A DNA stretch of 64,000 nt, taken from NCBI GenBank assembly GCA_030063045.1, contig JAQSEB010000124.1:806001-870000 (forward strand). Reading direction: 5' to 3'. The position numbers and the translations under genes are program-made. This DNA is from Pratylenchus scribneri. Its lineage: Eukaryota > Nematoda > Chromadorea > Rhabditida > Pratylenchidae. Positions 1 to 11,421 of the stretch are shown here, in pieces (the stretch's first letter is position 1; each line of letters opens with the position of its first letter). Below the pieces are notes generated by a model, which saw only the letters and a program-made list of their open reading frames with translations, ran no database searches and was not told the DNA's origin.

Positions 1-362
1 GTCATTAATAAATTTTTGGCAATTAATAATCAAATCCACTAATTCTTTCTCAAATCAACTTATCCCAAATTCCAAATTTCTATACAATGATATGTTTTCT
101 AAACTTAAAATTAATTAAAAATATAGAGAGCAAAATTCAGGTGCATAAATTGGTACTTGAGTATTATCTGCAAGCAGATTTAAAAACAAATTTTGAAAAA
201 TTTCTATTATTCATATTTGTTTGTAATGATCAAAAAACACTATTTTATAGTTAAAATCTTATGACCAATTTTGGGGGTAAAATAGGGTAATTTATAATTT
301 TAGGTTTTAGGGATGAAAAAATGAGTGTGCAAATAATAATATAAATACAAGTACCCATAAAA

Positions 363-3300
363 TTATCTTAAATAATTATATGTACTTTCTTGGTCGAATG
401 TCCGATTATATCGTGCCATACAAGCATTGTAAGCGGATTGGCTGAAATAGCCAAATGGCACTAATCCCTTGTGGCACTCATTGTCCAAATAATTATTGCC
501 CCAGCGTTTGCCAAATTCATGTGAGGTGGTCGAATAAATGAGGGTAATTGGCTGCAAAAAATGGAAAATGAATTTAAAAATTTTTAGAAATTTTTTTAGC
601 TATTTTAATGAGAAAATGACCACCAAACAGTGAATTCGCCAAATTTAAGCAAAAAAGCTATAAAAAAGCATATTTAAAGCCATTCAAAAAAGCCACACAT
701 TTTTTTAAATATTTTTTTGCTCACAATCTGTTGTGAAATTCTTTTTATAATGTTCAATGCAGGCTTCCAAAGTTGCATTTGAATATTCAGGAATAAAAAG
801 GGACAAATCCTCTTTACAATTTAAATCCAAACGTTCATCCGAAGAATAATGCATTTCCCATTTGGTGGTCGTTTTCAACATGGGAAGTGGCTAATTTTAA
901 TATTTTTAAAATAATTTTTTGAAAAAAAAAATTTAAAAATTAATAAAAAAGGAAAATAAAAATAATAGAAAAATAATTTTAATTTTAAATTTTTTCGTGA
1001 TAAAAAATTTAAAATTAAAAAATAATCAATTTTAAAAATATTAATTTATTTTATTTTAATAAAAAATTTTGGAGAAAAAAAAAATTATGTAAAAGTTAGT
1101 AAATGAAAAAAAATTTAAAAATTGTAAAAAATATAATATTTAATTTAATTTTTTTTTATATTTTTTTATTAAAAAATCTTAAAATTAATTAAAGAAAATC
1201 CTACTTTCCAATGCTTCATCAGTGAGGCATAACTGCTTTCCGGCAATAATTCATCATCAGTTTCTGGTCCAGAAAAAACAATGCCGCGCACTTCATTCCT
1301 CTGCTGTTCCCTCAACAATTCCAATGAATCAACTCGACGAAGGCATTCAACCCTTTGTTTCATCGATAAAGTTTCATTGGTTTGATTGTTTACGATGCAC
1401 TGAAAATTAATAAATTTGTTAAAATTAATAATTTTGAAGAAATAAAAATCATTTTTGAAATTTTAGTATACTGTAGATTATGGTATTTAAAAATAATTTA
1501 AATAATTAATTAAAATTTATGAAATTTTTACATTGAAATGTTCCAGAAGGGCATAAGTCTGTATTAAATTCGCATTTGCCGTTAATGTGGGCACGCCGGA
1601 GCTAAAATAAAATAATTCAATATTAAAATAGATTTTCAATTTTTCAAGTTGATAAAATTCATATATTTATTTTATTTTAATCCGAATTTTAGATGACAAT
1701 GGAAAAATAAAATAAATAAATTATGCCACCTGATTATTGCTTGCTGGAATGCGTCCTTTTTGACGGCAGGACTGGCACATAAATAGCTAACCGCGGTGGC
1801 ACCCGCACTATTGCCCATTACTTTAATTTAATAATAATTAAATTATTTATTGTTTTTTCCTTTTTACTTGTTATTCTTTTTGGATCACCGCCAAAATTGT
1901 GCACCTCTTTGTGGGCCCAGTCCAATGCAAAAATTATATCTATAAATAATTAGGAAAATTAATAAATATTATTTATTAATTTTAATTAATTTTAATTAAT
2001 TGAAAAAAATAATTTAATTAAAAAAAAAAATTTATGGCACCGTGCATTCCCAAATTGCGTTTCACGGGTCGATCTTCGCCCAAATCCAAAAATCCGAAAA
2101 CGCCAAGTCGATAGGCGGGAATGAGGAAAACGACCCCATCTGAGGCATATTTATGCACAATTTGGCTATCATTGAACATTGTGGCCGAATCATAGGCAAA
2201 TCCACCGCCATGAACGTAAAATAACACTGGACAGGATTTTTCCTTCTGAATTTATTTCATTTTCAAAAGAATGTTATAGAATTTAAATTACCAATAAAAA
2301 TTATTGATTTGTGCCAACAAATTAGAATTTTTTAGTCTATAAAATGTTACCTAATTTGGCTTCATTTTAAAATATATTTAATAAGCCTTAACACTTTCTT
2401 ATGACCAAATTTATGGCCTAAAAATTGGCTTTTTTGATTGAAAAATTTTGGATAAATTAAATGATTTTATGAAAAATTAATATTTAACTCCTTTTCAAAT
2501 TATTAATTGACTAAAATGAACTTGCCCGGCATTTTGGATCAGCAAAAACATTCATATAAATGCAATCCTCCGAAATATAATGTTGGGGCGAACGAGTTCG
2601 GGTTGTGTTCTGTTAAAATTAGAATATTTTAATTATAATTTGTAATATATAAATTTTAAGAATTTTAATTTTAAAATATAAATTTAAAAAATTTAATTTT
2701 TATTAAATTAAATAATTTGTCCTTACACTTAAACAGGCTGCTTTATATTTTGTGGCATCCAATAATTGATTCCTCCATGGTTTCTTCTTTTTCAAAGGCG
2801 CAAAACGAAGTTTTCCCACAGGTGGTTCGGCAAATGGAATTCCCTGATTTATAAAAATTGATTAAACATTTTAATTTAAAATTAATTTTGAATGTTACGC
2901 ACTAAATCAATTCTTCAATCGTATATTAGGATTAATTTTGATATCATTCTATAATAGTCATTATTTGTTTGAATTTATTAATGCAAGAATTAATTGATTT
3001 GATTGGAAATTTGGAAAAAAACTTGACAAAAAAATGGCAAAATAAGCCAAAATGGTCAGTTTTTGGCAATAATATTCTGGTCAATTAATTTTGACCGATG
3101 CAAAGTAAATAGGGGACTCTTAACTCAATATTTTCGGTATTTTTTCTAAAACAACTAGCTCTAATAAGCATTAACAACACTAAAAACAAAACCTTTAAAA
3201 AAAATAGAGGTTTAAATTCTACAGTTGCCGTTTCAATCATTAAATTTAAGAGTATTAATATTTTGAAAAAATGCTTAGAATTGACCAGATTTCACGTAAT

Positions 3301-4749
3301 TTGCATGGACAAAAATTAATTAAATCACTTAATTCAAGTTAAATTCCCACCCTGAACACAAAAGCAGGTCGATCTTTTCCAGCCAAATATGAGACCAATC
3401 CCTTCACCGGGCCGCCCCCAATTCGGATGACCACCGTTTTTGTTTCATTTTCGAGTTTTTCACTTCCATCTTTGTAAAAAAAATTATTAAAAAATTCCAC
3501 AAAAATTAATTTCACCAATTTCATCCCTGCTCATTGAATTATTCCCTCTTTCATCTGCCTCATTTGATTCCGCCTCTTTTTCTTCATCTTCATTGCTTTC
3601 ATCATTATTTCGATCTCGACTTGTCTCATAGGCATCATCATGTTGCCAGGTCATTTTATTGTGATGATTACGGTGATGGGGACGCTAAATATAATTGAAT
3701 AAATTTCATCATTTTATTAAAGTAATAAATTAATATTTTAATTAATTAATATTATGATAATTTTTTATTTAAAGTATGATGAACAATTTTGAAAATTGGG
3801 CATTTCCGGAATTGCCCCAAGACTTTAGCTGGGTTATTTTGGTAATCTAGGCTTCCAAACTATGAAGAGATTTGAAAATTGGCTCATTCGATTCGAAATG
3901 GTAGTTTATGAAATTTTTATTTCAAATCTGAATGAGTTTGTCTTAAAACTGAACCATTGTTTAAACCTATGGCGGTTTTGGTTTAATAACATTTACCTAA
4001 GCCTTAATACAATTATTAAATTGAAATTTCATAGAATAAGTCGACCATGCCGAATCGAATGTGAACCTATTTTCAAATTGCACAACTAAAGGTCTATGGT
4101 AATTCCGGAAATCTCAATTTGCAAGATTGCCGCAATATATATAAATTAATAATTATTCGACCATTTCTCTGTCCTCATGCCGATGCCGACGCCATGGCAT
4201 AATCCGGTCTAACCAATTGCTTCTGAAAATAATTTAAATTAATATTATTAATTGTATTTTTAATAATATTTTTTCATCGCATTTTTCACCTGTGTTTTTT
4301 CTCCTCCTCATTTCGCCTCTTTCCATGTCCTCCTCCTCTATGTCCCATTCCATTTTGCCCATTTTCCTCTTTGTCCCAATCATTTTTTCCTGGCCAATGC
4401 CCAATATGGCCTGGGAAGAATGGTCCACGGGAATTGGTCCCAGTCTCGGGCACATGTCCCGGATAATTTTGAGGCCATTTTTGCTTTTCTCGGCCAACTG
4501 GAATAATTAAATAAAAATAATTTATTCAAATTGAATTTCACCTTCATTTCCCTCCCTTTCTCGATCATTTTCTCTTTGCTTTTGGCCATTCCCTTTGAAA
4601 TGTCTGTCACTGGCATTTTTGAACACAATTGGGCCTCCGGGATTATTTTGAGGCCATTTAGGGTCATCTTGTTGGGCCGTTGTCAAAATTTGATGAATTG
4701 ACGAAAATAAAATTGTAAAAATGAGAATGTTTCCATAAAAATTCAGCAT
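363..4749 (-). CDS. Secreted type-B carboxylesterase, 3' end beyond window
   Basis: Alpha/beta-hydrolase of the carboxylesterase/cholinesterase family, expected to hydrolyse esters outside the cell or in the gut lumen. Start at 4749 (MLNFYGNILIF) begins a signal peptide. It is followed by a long Asn/Gly/His/Arg-rich and then acidic spacer (exons near 4522-4749, 4290-4497, 4165-4222, 3518-3688). The esterase domain starts near 3470 (VVIRIGGGPVKG) and continues with GIPFAEPPVGKLRF (about 2850-2740), ISEDCIYMNVF (about 2600-2520), the oxyanion-hole motif HGGGF (about 2205) and the nucleophile elbow GNSAG (about 1815-1800). Later exons lie at about 1595-1540 and 1405-1200, followed by two alternative exons (725-890 and 386-551) that each carry the aligned catalytic-acid Glu. 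The His-containing C-terminal exon is not visible and should lie left of position 1. Introns of 40-700 bp. Family call is strong; exon joins in the low-complexity spacer are tentative. Confidence 0.85.
386..551 (-). other. Carboxylesterase alternative exon B (166 nt)
   Basis: Acceptor TTTTTTGCAG ends at 552 and the donor GTACAT starts at 385. Length is again 166 nt, phase 0 in and phase 1 out. It encodes PITLIYSTTSHEFGK and ends NRTFDQE. Glu12, Ala43-Cys44, Tyr48 and Phe52 match exon A position for position. If not spliced at 385 the frame stops at 363-365. Confidence 0.75.
725..890 (-). other. Carboxylesterase alternative exon A (166 nt)
   Basis: Acceptor AG at 892-891, donor GT at 724-723, length 166 nt, entered in phase 0 and left in phase 1. 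It encodes PLPMLKTTTKWEMHY and ends KKNFTTD. It aligns without gaps in its second half to exon B and has the putative catalytic Glu at residue 12, as exon B does. Confidence 0.75.
3780..4125. repeat. Dispersed intronic repeat, copy 1
   Basis: Lies in an intron of the esterase gene. It shares blocks such as CATTCGATTCG, TTTATGAAATTT and ATTGTTTAAACC, in the same order, with 8890-9250 inside the eri-1 gene, so it is a copy of a dispersed element about 350 bp long rather than coding sequence. Confidence 0.6.
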
Positions 4750-5060
4750 TTTTGGAAAATTTAAATGCAATTTCTAAAAAATATGCAATTTAAAAAAAAA
4801 TTATTAAAAAAAATTTAAAATTCATTTTCAAAAAATTTCTCAAAAAAGAAAATTTTGGTTAAATTATAAAGGTTTTTTGACATTCCCAGCCCCATCAAAA
4901 ATGGATTGCTTAATTAATTTCTAGAATAAATCAATGAAAAAGAGAGAAAGAGAAAAGATAATAATTCTAGGGTAGTTCAAGGTCCATTTTGGTTTTACTG
5001 TTAGAAAATCGATAAATTAAAAACCGAAATTGGGAAATTTTAGCTCGAAGAAAACGTGGG

Positions 5061-6325
5061 GCTTAATTGCCTGTCTAAAGGGGCTGAATTTTGAGTCTAA
5101 TTTTTCTCCTGTCTAAAGGGGCTGAATTTTGAGTCTAATTTTTCTCCTGTCTAAAGGGGCTGAATTTTGAGTCTAATTTGGAGGATTTTGAATTAAACTA
5201 TATAAAAAGGCTTTTCAACATTCTGCTGGGGTGTGCGGAAATCAAAAAGGAGGTGCGCAGGATTAATCCGGATATAGAGAAATTAAGGTGGATATAGGGG
5301 GATTAAGGTGGATATAGGAGGATTAAGGTGGATATAAAGGGATGATTAAGGTGGATATAGAGGGATTAAGTCCCGAAATTGATGGGAAATGGCCTGGAGG
5401 GCCAGTGGAAGGTCGGGGAAGGGTAACAAAGGCCCGGAATGTGCGCGGGATATATGCGGATATAGGGGGATTAAGGTGGAAATAAGGGGATTAAGGTGGA
5501 TATAAGGAAGGGGATTAAGCACCGAAATAGATGGAAATTGGTCCGTAGGGCCAGTGGAAGGTCGGGAGATGGGCGAAGGCCCTGAGAGTGGGTGGGATAT
5601 AGCCGGATATAAGGGGATATACGTGGATTAAGGTGGATATAGGGGGATTAAGCCCCGAAATTGATGGGCGTGAGTCTTGGTTTGGTTGTTTGCTTCCCCG
5701 GCTTCGCGAGAATCCTATGCTCCGAACTCCTAACCCTAATCCCTAGCCCTTAACTAAGCTTAATCCGGCTTAATCCCCCTATATCCACCTTAATCTCCCT
5801 ATATCTGGCTATATCCCGCGTGCTCCGAACCCCTAAGCCCCTAGCCCCTAGATCCCATGCCGCCCCTAACCATAACCCTAATCCCTAGCCCCTAACTAAG
5901 CTTAATCCACCTTAATCCCCCTATATCCGCATATATCCCGCGCACATTCCGGGTCTTTGTTACCCTTCCCCGACCTTCCACTGGCCCTCCAGGCCATTTC
6001 CCATCAATTTCGGGACTTAATCCCTCTATATCCACCTTAATCATCCCTTTATATCCACCTTAATCCTCCTATATCCACCTTAATCCCCCTATATCCACCT
6101 TAATTTCTCTATATCCGGATTAATCCTGCGCACCTCCTTTTTGATTTCCGCACACCCCAGCAGAATGTTGAAAAGCCTTTTTATATAGTTTAATTCAAAA
6201 TCCTCCAAATTAGACTCAAAATTCAGCCCCTTTAGACAGGAGAAAAATTAGACTCAAAATTCAGCCCCTTTAGACAGGAGAAAAATTAGACTCAAAATTC
6301 AGCCCCTTTAGACAGGCAATTAAGC
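5061..6325. repeat. Large foldback element (family FB, copy 1)
   Basis: Two arms of about 420 bp (5061-5480 and 5905-6325) are near-perfect reverse complements. The outer ends read GCTTAATTGCCTGTC / GACAGGCAATTAAGC. The arms contain many copies of GGATTAAGGTGGATATA-like words. The centre holds GGCTTCGCGAGAATCC followed by a CCCTAATCCCTAGCCC-like stretch, which recurs in the copies at 27.4-28.0 kb and 44.1-44.6 kb. No coding capacity seen. No clear target duplication could be identified. Confidence 0.85.
5072..5185. repeat. Three 38-bp tandem repeats at foldback terminus
   Basis: Three head-to-tail copies of a 38-bp unit beginning GTCTAAAGGGGCTGAATTTT. Mirrored as three inverted copies at about 6205-6317 in the other arm. 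Confidence 0.85.
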
Positions 6326-7291
6326 TTTTCCGCTCGAAGAAATAATTGAAAATATGAGAAACCGTAACTGAAAATCGGTTGGGAATCCGGATAAAAATAA
6401 AGGTTTTAATGATGCTTAATGCATTAATTTATCTTTTCATAGAAAATATCTGGGCAAAATGAAAATGTAAATAAACACAGATGGATGGATGGCATGATGG
6501 GCAAAAAATTGCTTTTTGGTGAAAACATTTTTAATTGGAAAAGCGAAACCCTGGGGGATAATCAACAGAAAATTATCTCAAAAAGGCAACAAAACAAGAT
6601 AAAAGCCGAGGAGGGAATCATCGGCCATTTCTCTTGATCGATGAACTACTTCGTCTTTAAGCAAAATTATTCGCTATGTTCATTGCCCCAAAATGAGAGG
6701 AGAAATTAATGTTTATTTGTTGGTAAATTTTCCTCCTCCTTTTCGCCCAAATTTACCCTTATATTCCCCTCCTCCCCCTTATCAGATTGAATTTGGTCGG
6801 TAAAATGGGGCAAAAATATAGTAGAGAGAAGAAGGCAGCAAAATTAATGAAAAATGTGAATATAGTTTGATAAAAATAATAAATACATGAAAAAATCGAA
6901 AAAGTGAAAATTGCCGTAGAATTATTGCTAGGGTAGGTGAGCTAATAGGGATAATGTAGGCCTATATACCCGAAATATCAATAAATGCATTGATATTTCA
7001 AGGATAAATGCTATTATAATTTGTCACCCGAAAATAAAATTCGGCTAAGGGCCAATTAAATGAGAAATCTAATCAAAATTTAAAAATATTTATTTGGTAT
7101 TTAAACCAAATTTATTGATAAATTGTGCAATATTAAATAAAGAATGAATTATTTATTTATCGATTAAATTTAAAGCAGAAAAAATAAAATAACATTGGAA
7201 TTCAAAAATAATTAAATAAATGGAAAGTTTATGTTTTTGGGAATGAATGTTATTATTTTGCGATTAATTCCATCAATAATATATTCAAAAT
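6326..7291. other. Intergenic, AT-rich
   Basis: Between the foldback element and the 3' end of eri-1. I see no coding region or repeat structure here beyond simple AT-rich sequence and a GGAT microsatellite-like run near 6480. Confidence 0.6.
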
Positions 7292-9828
7292 TCATTTCTT
7301 TCCCTCCTCTCCATGTTCATCCTCTTCTTCCTCCTCATCTGATCCACCAAAATCATCGCATGATTCGCATTCCAAATGTCGTTCACCCAAAAAGTCGACT
7401 CGGCCAATTTTGACCAGTTTATACGGCATCAAATCCCACCATTTCTTCCAAACAATCGTTTTGCCTCCTTCTTCTTCTTCAATCTCTCGATTAATTTTGG
7501 CCATATTTTCTTCATTGATGTTTGGATTTATGCTCAATTTTTGGCCAAAATTTTGCACAAATTCGTCGGCATTTTCGCCTTCAATTTGGGCCGAATATTC
7601 CTCAGCAGAAGTGGATGGCGTCACAAGGCAACTCGGTGCCTTCGCATTCTCCGTGAAAATGAGTTTTTGCCAACGCCGAAGTTTTGTGCCCAAAACCAGC
7701 TTTTCATTGACCTGTAAAAATTTTGGAAAATTTTATTTTCAAATGATTAATAATTTAATTAGATCTTTGCTGAAAAAATTATCAACATTTTTAAATTTTT
7801 TCCTGAAAAATAATCATAATTATTAAAATTTTGTTCAAAAATTATTAAAAATTTGTCAAAAAATTTTCAAAATTATTAAAATTTTTACCCAAAAATTTTT
7901 AAAAATTTGCCCAAAAATTTTTTAAAAATTTTTCAAAAAAAATTAATTTTTAAAAATTAGGCCAAAAATTTTCAAATTATTAAAAATTGTCCGCAACTTA
8001 TTTTAACTTTTACCCGTAATTCGGCTTTGTCCTGAAGCATTCGAATAACAATTCGGGCAATATTTGTGGTATCGTCCAATCCACAATGTTGGTGGCCTTC
8101 AAATTTCATTCCCAAATGGCCAAGCATTGAGTTCAAATCGACGTTGGGCAATTTCTTTTGTGCGGCCTCCCGGTGGCCTTGCGGATGGAAATAGAAATTC
8201 ACAAAGGAACGGCGAATATTCTGCAAAATTATTTAGGGATATTATTTATTTTAATTAAATGACTTCGATTTGCTGAATAATTTTTAGGTTTTTAATAAAA
8301 ACTAAAAATGTTCTGTAAGGTTAAGCATATTTTAAATTTTATGTATTTAGAATTTTAATTGAATCAAATTTATCTTTATGCAATGCAAATCGTGTAATCT
8401 CATCAGTCATCACTGTCCCTGATCTCATGTTTTTTTGGCGTTTTCATTTTTTAATGCTAAAAATTTAGCTATTAGCTAATTAGTATATCATTTGATTCGC
8501 GATTTTATTCTCTTTTTAAATATATATTGAAGATTTGAATTATTCATTAAAATTTAAGGCCAATAAAAACCTTTAGATTATAGACTTTTTTACGATCATT
8601 TGAATCCAAATTCCAACAAACCAAAAAAAGTCGCAAATCATGAGGCACTTTCATCCCAGAATGGATGCATTGCATTTGGAGGAATTTGCCAATGTCCCAC
8701 GGCCCATCCGTGACATAGCAAAATCGTTTCGCATTCCCACCGGTGCTTCGGCCAATTCCATCCAATCCGTGTTTGGCCATCCAAACGCGGAATTTCTTGA
8801 GTGCTTCCGGAAATGTGGGTGCCTGGTCGACCATTTCTTGGGTAATTCCTGCAAGTAATAAAATGAAAATATTATATTAAAAAAGTTAAGGTTTTAATAT
8901 GTGGCGAAGACCGGACCTTTAGTTGGTCAATTTTGTATTCGAGTTCGTATAGACTCAAAAATAGACTCATTCGATTCGGCATGGTCAATTCTCAATTTAG
9001 TTTATGAAATTTTCATTTCAAACCAGTCTATACATGGAAAAGTTGAATCGTTGTTTAAACCCAAACCGGTTTTTGTTATAATATCTTTTGTGCCTAAACC
9101 CTTAATACAAGTATCAAATAGACTAAATCGACCATGAAGAGTAGAATGAGCCTATTCTCGAGTCTCCGGGCTGTCTAGAAGCTGATATTTGTAAAATTGG
9201 TCGGCTTAAGGTCTTTAGACTTTTCCGGAAAAGGCCGATCATCGATTTTCAAAATCGGCCGCAACATATCCATTTTTTTGATAGACTTATAATTGATAAA
9301 CCTGTTAATTTCTGGCAAAATTCCGTGAGTTTTGGCCTCTTCACTGGTCGCACAATTGTTCGGAATTGATCAATCTGCGATATTTAAACTTGAAATTTAA
9401 CCAACAAATTTATTTACAATTTTCCGGGAATGTACACTGACCAAACAAGCCGGAAATTCGATGATTTCATGCTCAAAATCGTAATTGTTTTCTTCACAAC
9501 TGCACTCAAAATCAATGACCTGAATTCAATTTTTAAATTAAATTTTAATTAGTGAAAAACAAACGATGAAATAATTGTAGAAATGTTCGGTTTTGCTGGA
9601 ACCCTTTCGCCTTTTTCTGATTTCGACCAGCGCTGTTCGATAATGTCGTCGCAGGCGTCCCAACAATTGAGCACGATTTCCACTACAATTTTTATTGTTT
9701 AAATTCATTTAAATTTTATTATTTATTAACCTAGTCTCCAAATTCTCACGAGCCAATTCGGTACGTAAATCCTCATCCGACATGGCATAGAAAAATTCGA
9801 ATAAATATTCAATATGAGTGCCGGTCAT
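7292..9828 (-). CDS. eri-1: ERI-1-like 3'-5' exonuclease with SAP domain
   Basis: Exonuclease of the ERI1/THEX1 family. Family members trim small interfering RNAs and process the 3' end of 5.8S rRNA. Exons run from ATG at 9828 through about 9731, 9684-9590, 9525-9440, 9395-9308, 8840-8595, 8226-8012 and 7705-7292. An N-terminal SAP motif (MSDEDLRTELARENLETR followed by GNRAQLLGRLRRHY) spans the first intron. The DEDDh core follows: motif I IDFECSCEE, the EIIEFPACLV strand, then TDGPWDIGKFLQ (motif II Asp) and HCGLDDTTNIARI (motif III His and Asp). All catalytic positions are present, so it should be active. A roughly 120-residue acidic tail closes the protein (stop at 7292-7294). The order SAP then exonuclease matches animal ERI1. 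An intron at 8.86-9.30 kb carries a dispersed repeat. Confidence 0.9.
8890..9250. repeat. Dispersed intronic repeat, copy 2
   Basis: Copy of the element at 3780-4125, here in an eri-1 intron. Shared words include CATTCGATTCGGCATGGTCA and TTGTTTAAACCCA. The flanking exons are intact. Confidence 0.6.
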
Positions 9829-10119
9829 TTAAAGCTGATTATTTAAATATTAATTAGTGAAAAATTGATAAAATTAAGCTATAGGTAATTTTTTATGCAA
9901 AATAATTGTTCAATCATTCAGTTATCAATGAACCCGTAAAACAAAAATGCGACAACAAAAAAGCATGACTCATTAGTCATTAATGATTGAAGAAGCGCGA
10001 AACATCTACTACTGATTTTGAACAAAAGATCTAATTTCCAAAATAACTATGGTGAAAAATATCTCCTCTTAAAAAGAAGGGCACAGACAGAAGCCATTGT
10101 TTTTATTGAATAATGTCAA

Positions 10120-10355
10120 GCATTACTCAGTCAGGCCCGACCACCACACCTATCCCTGTTTTTAATGGGTCCTAAGATGTGTCACGAGCCGGTGAGCTGT
10201 TACACTTCTTTAAAGGACACCTTTTTGGATGCAGCTTTTCGTTTGCACTACTGGACCACGTGTACCAATGGCCACCTCCCGACTCTAATTAGATGCCCAT
10301 ATGGGATATCGTATGACGATGCCATCAGACTCCAGGGGTGCTGCACAGGCTTCTA
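10120..10355 (-). other. GC-rich segment with LSU-rRNA-like motif
   Basis: Clearly less AT-rich than its surroundings. Read on the minus strand it contains TTTAAAGAAGTGTAACAGCT followed by CACCGG. This resembles the conserved large-subunit rRNA segment that in bacteria reads TTTAAAGAAAGCGTAATAGC. The rest does not match an rRNA that I can recall, so it may be a divergent rRNA fragment, a structured ncRNA or a non-autonomous element. Confidence 0.25.
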
Positions 10356-10502
10356 ATAACTTCCCCAAGGGGCATTTGCCATTTGCCTCATTTTGCCCTT
10401 TTTTGCCTCGGGAGTCCAGCAGAGAGATGCCCCGAAATACCCGCTTTTTAACATTTTGACCATTTTTTTGTTATATTTTTGTCTAAAATTTTTCATTGCT
10501 CG

Positions 10503-10645
10503 GCCATTTTTGGCTAAATATTCTCCATGCAGGGCCAATTTTGGCTGGAAATCCTATAAGCCCATTTTTGGCTAAATATTCTCCATGCAGGGCCAATTTT
10601 GGCTGGAAATCCTATAAGCCCATTTTTGGCTAAAATTTTCCTATA
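10503..10645. repeat. 58-bp tandem repeat, about 2.4 copies
   Basis: Unit starts CCATTTTTGGCTAAATATTC; copies begin near 10504 and 10562 with a partial third near 10620. The first two are essentially identical, indicating recent duplication. Confidence 0.85.
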
Positions 10646-11421
10646 AAAAGGACATTTTTTGGTTAAAATTTTAGCTTTCGGCGCAAATTTATAAATTTCG
10701 CTGTAATTTTATTATTGATTCCTACTATTCACTAAAATCTTGCCTAAAAATTTATGTTCGTCTTCTAATCTAAAGCAAAATTTGTTGGCATTTTCATTTC
10801 AAAATCGGCAGCTAGCGCAATCAGCCTTAGACAGATTGGCTAGAAATAGGCTCATCATCAAAAGTTTAAATCAATTTTAAGATAACAATAAGTTTCAATC
10901 TCAAAGAATATAAATTAAACAATTTACTTCCCATTTCCATTTCCGTATTTTATCATTAATTAATTTCTTCTCCATGCTATTTAAATAAGAAAATGTAAAT
11001 TTCAGAAGAACATTTCAACGATTATTTATTTCAAATCAATATAAAGAATGAAAAATCATTTCGCTGTTTCCGCTAATTGGGATTTGTAAGAGTGGCGCAT
11101 TTATGCGAGCATTGTTCATTGCATAATGATAATGAATTGGAGTTGTAATCTTTGAAATTATTTAGAATTTTTGGATTTTTCATAGGATGAATGAATTGAG
11201 TGAAGAGAAAATTGAATTTAATTTGGATATTTAGAATTCTTTTATTTTTCCATAGTGATTTAAATTTTTTATGGAATTCTTGAATCATAAAAACTTTTAA
11301 TATTTCCAAAAATATATTCTTCATTTAATTTTGCCATTAAATTCTTTAAAAATTTCGCAAATGAGGTCAATCGAATCTTAAAGAAAATTTTTTAAATAAA
11401 TTCATGAATTTTTGGAATTAC

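Larger units (their letters stand above)
9829..11421. other. Intergenic region upstream of eri-1
   Basis: Holds a GC-richer segment at about 10120-10355, a 58-bp tandem repeat at 10503-10645 and otherwise AT-rich sequence. The last exon or 3' UTR of the Tyr/Trp-rich gene may extend into 11050-11421, but no convincing exon was identified there. Confidence 0.5.

Noticed and set aside
5072..5185. Regularly spaced direct repeats resembling a small CRISPR array
   Set aside because: The 38-bp units are head-to-tail with no unique spacers, mirrored in the opposite arm of a foldback element, and the host is a eukaryote.
5700..5910. Telomere-like CCCTAA tracts
   Set aside because: Irregular CCCTAATCCCTAGCCC words form the core of the FB element and recur at 27.7 and 44.3 kb in different orientations; not a telomere or an interstitial telomeric array.
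10165..10575. Plus-strand open frames of about 60 residues
   Set aside because: They overlap the GC-rich rRNA-like segment and a 58-bp tandem repeat, lack splice context and have no recognisable domain.
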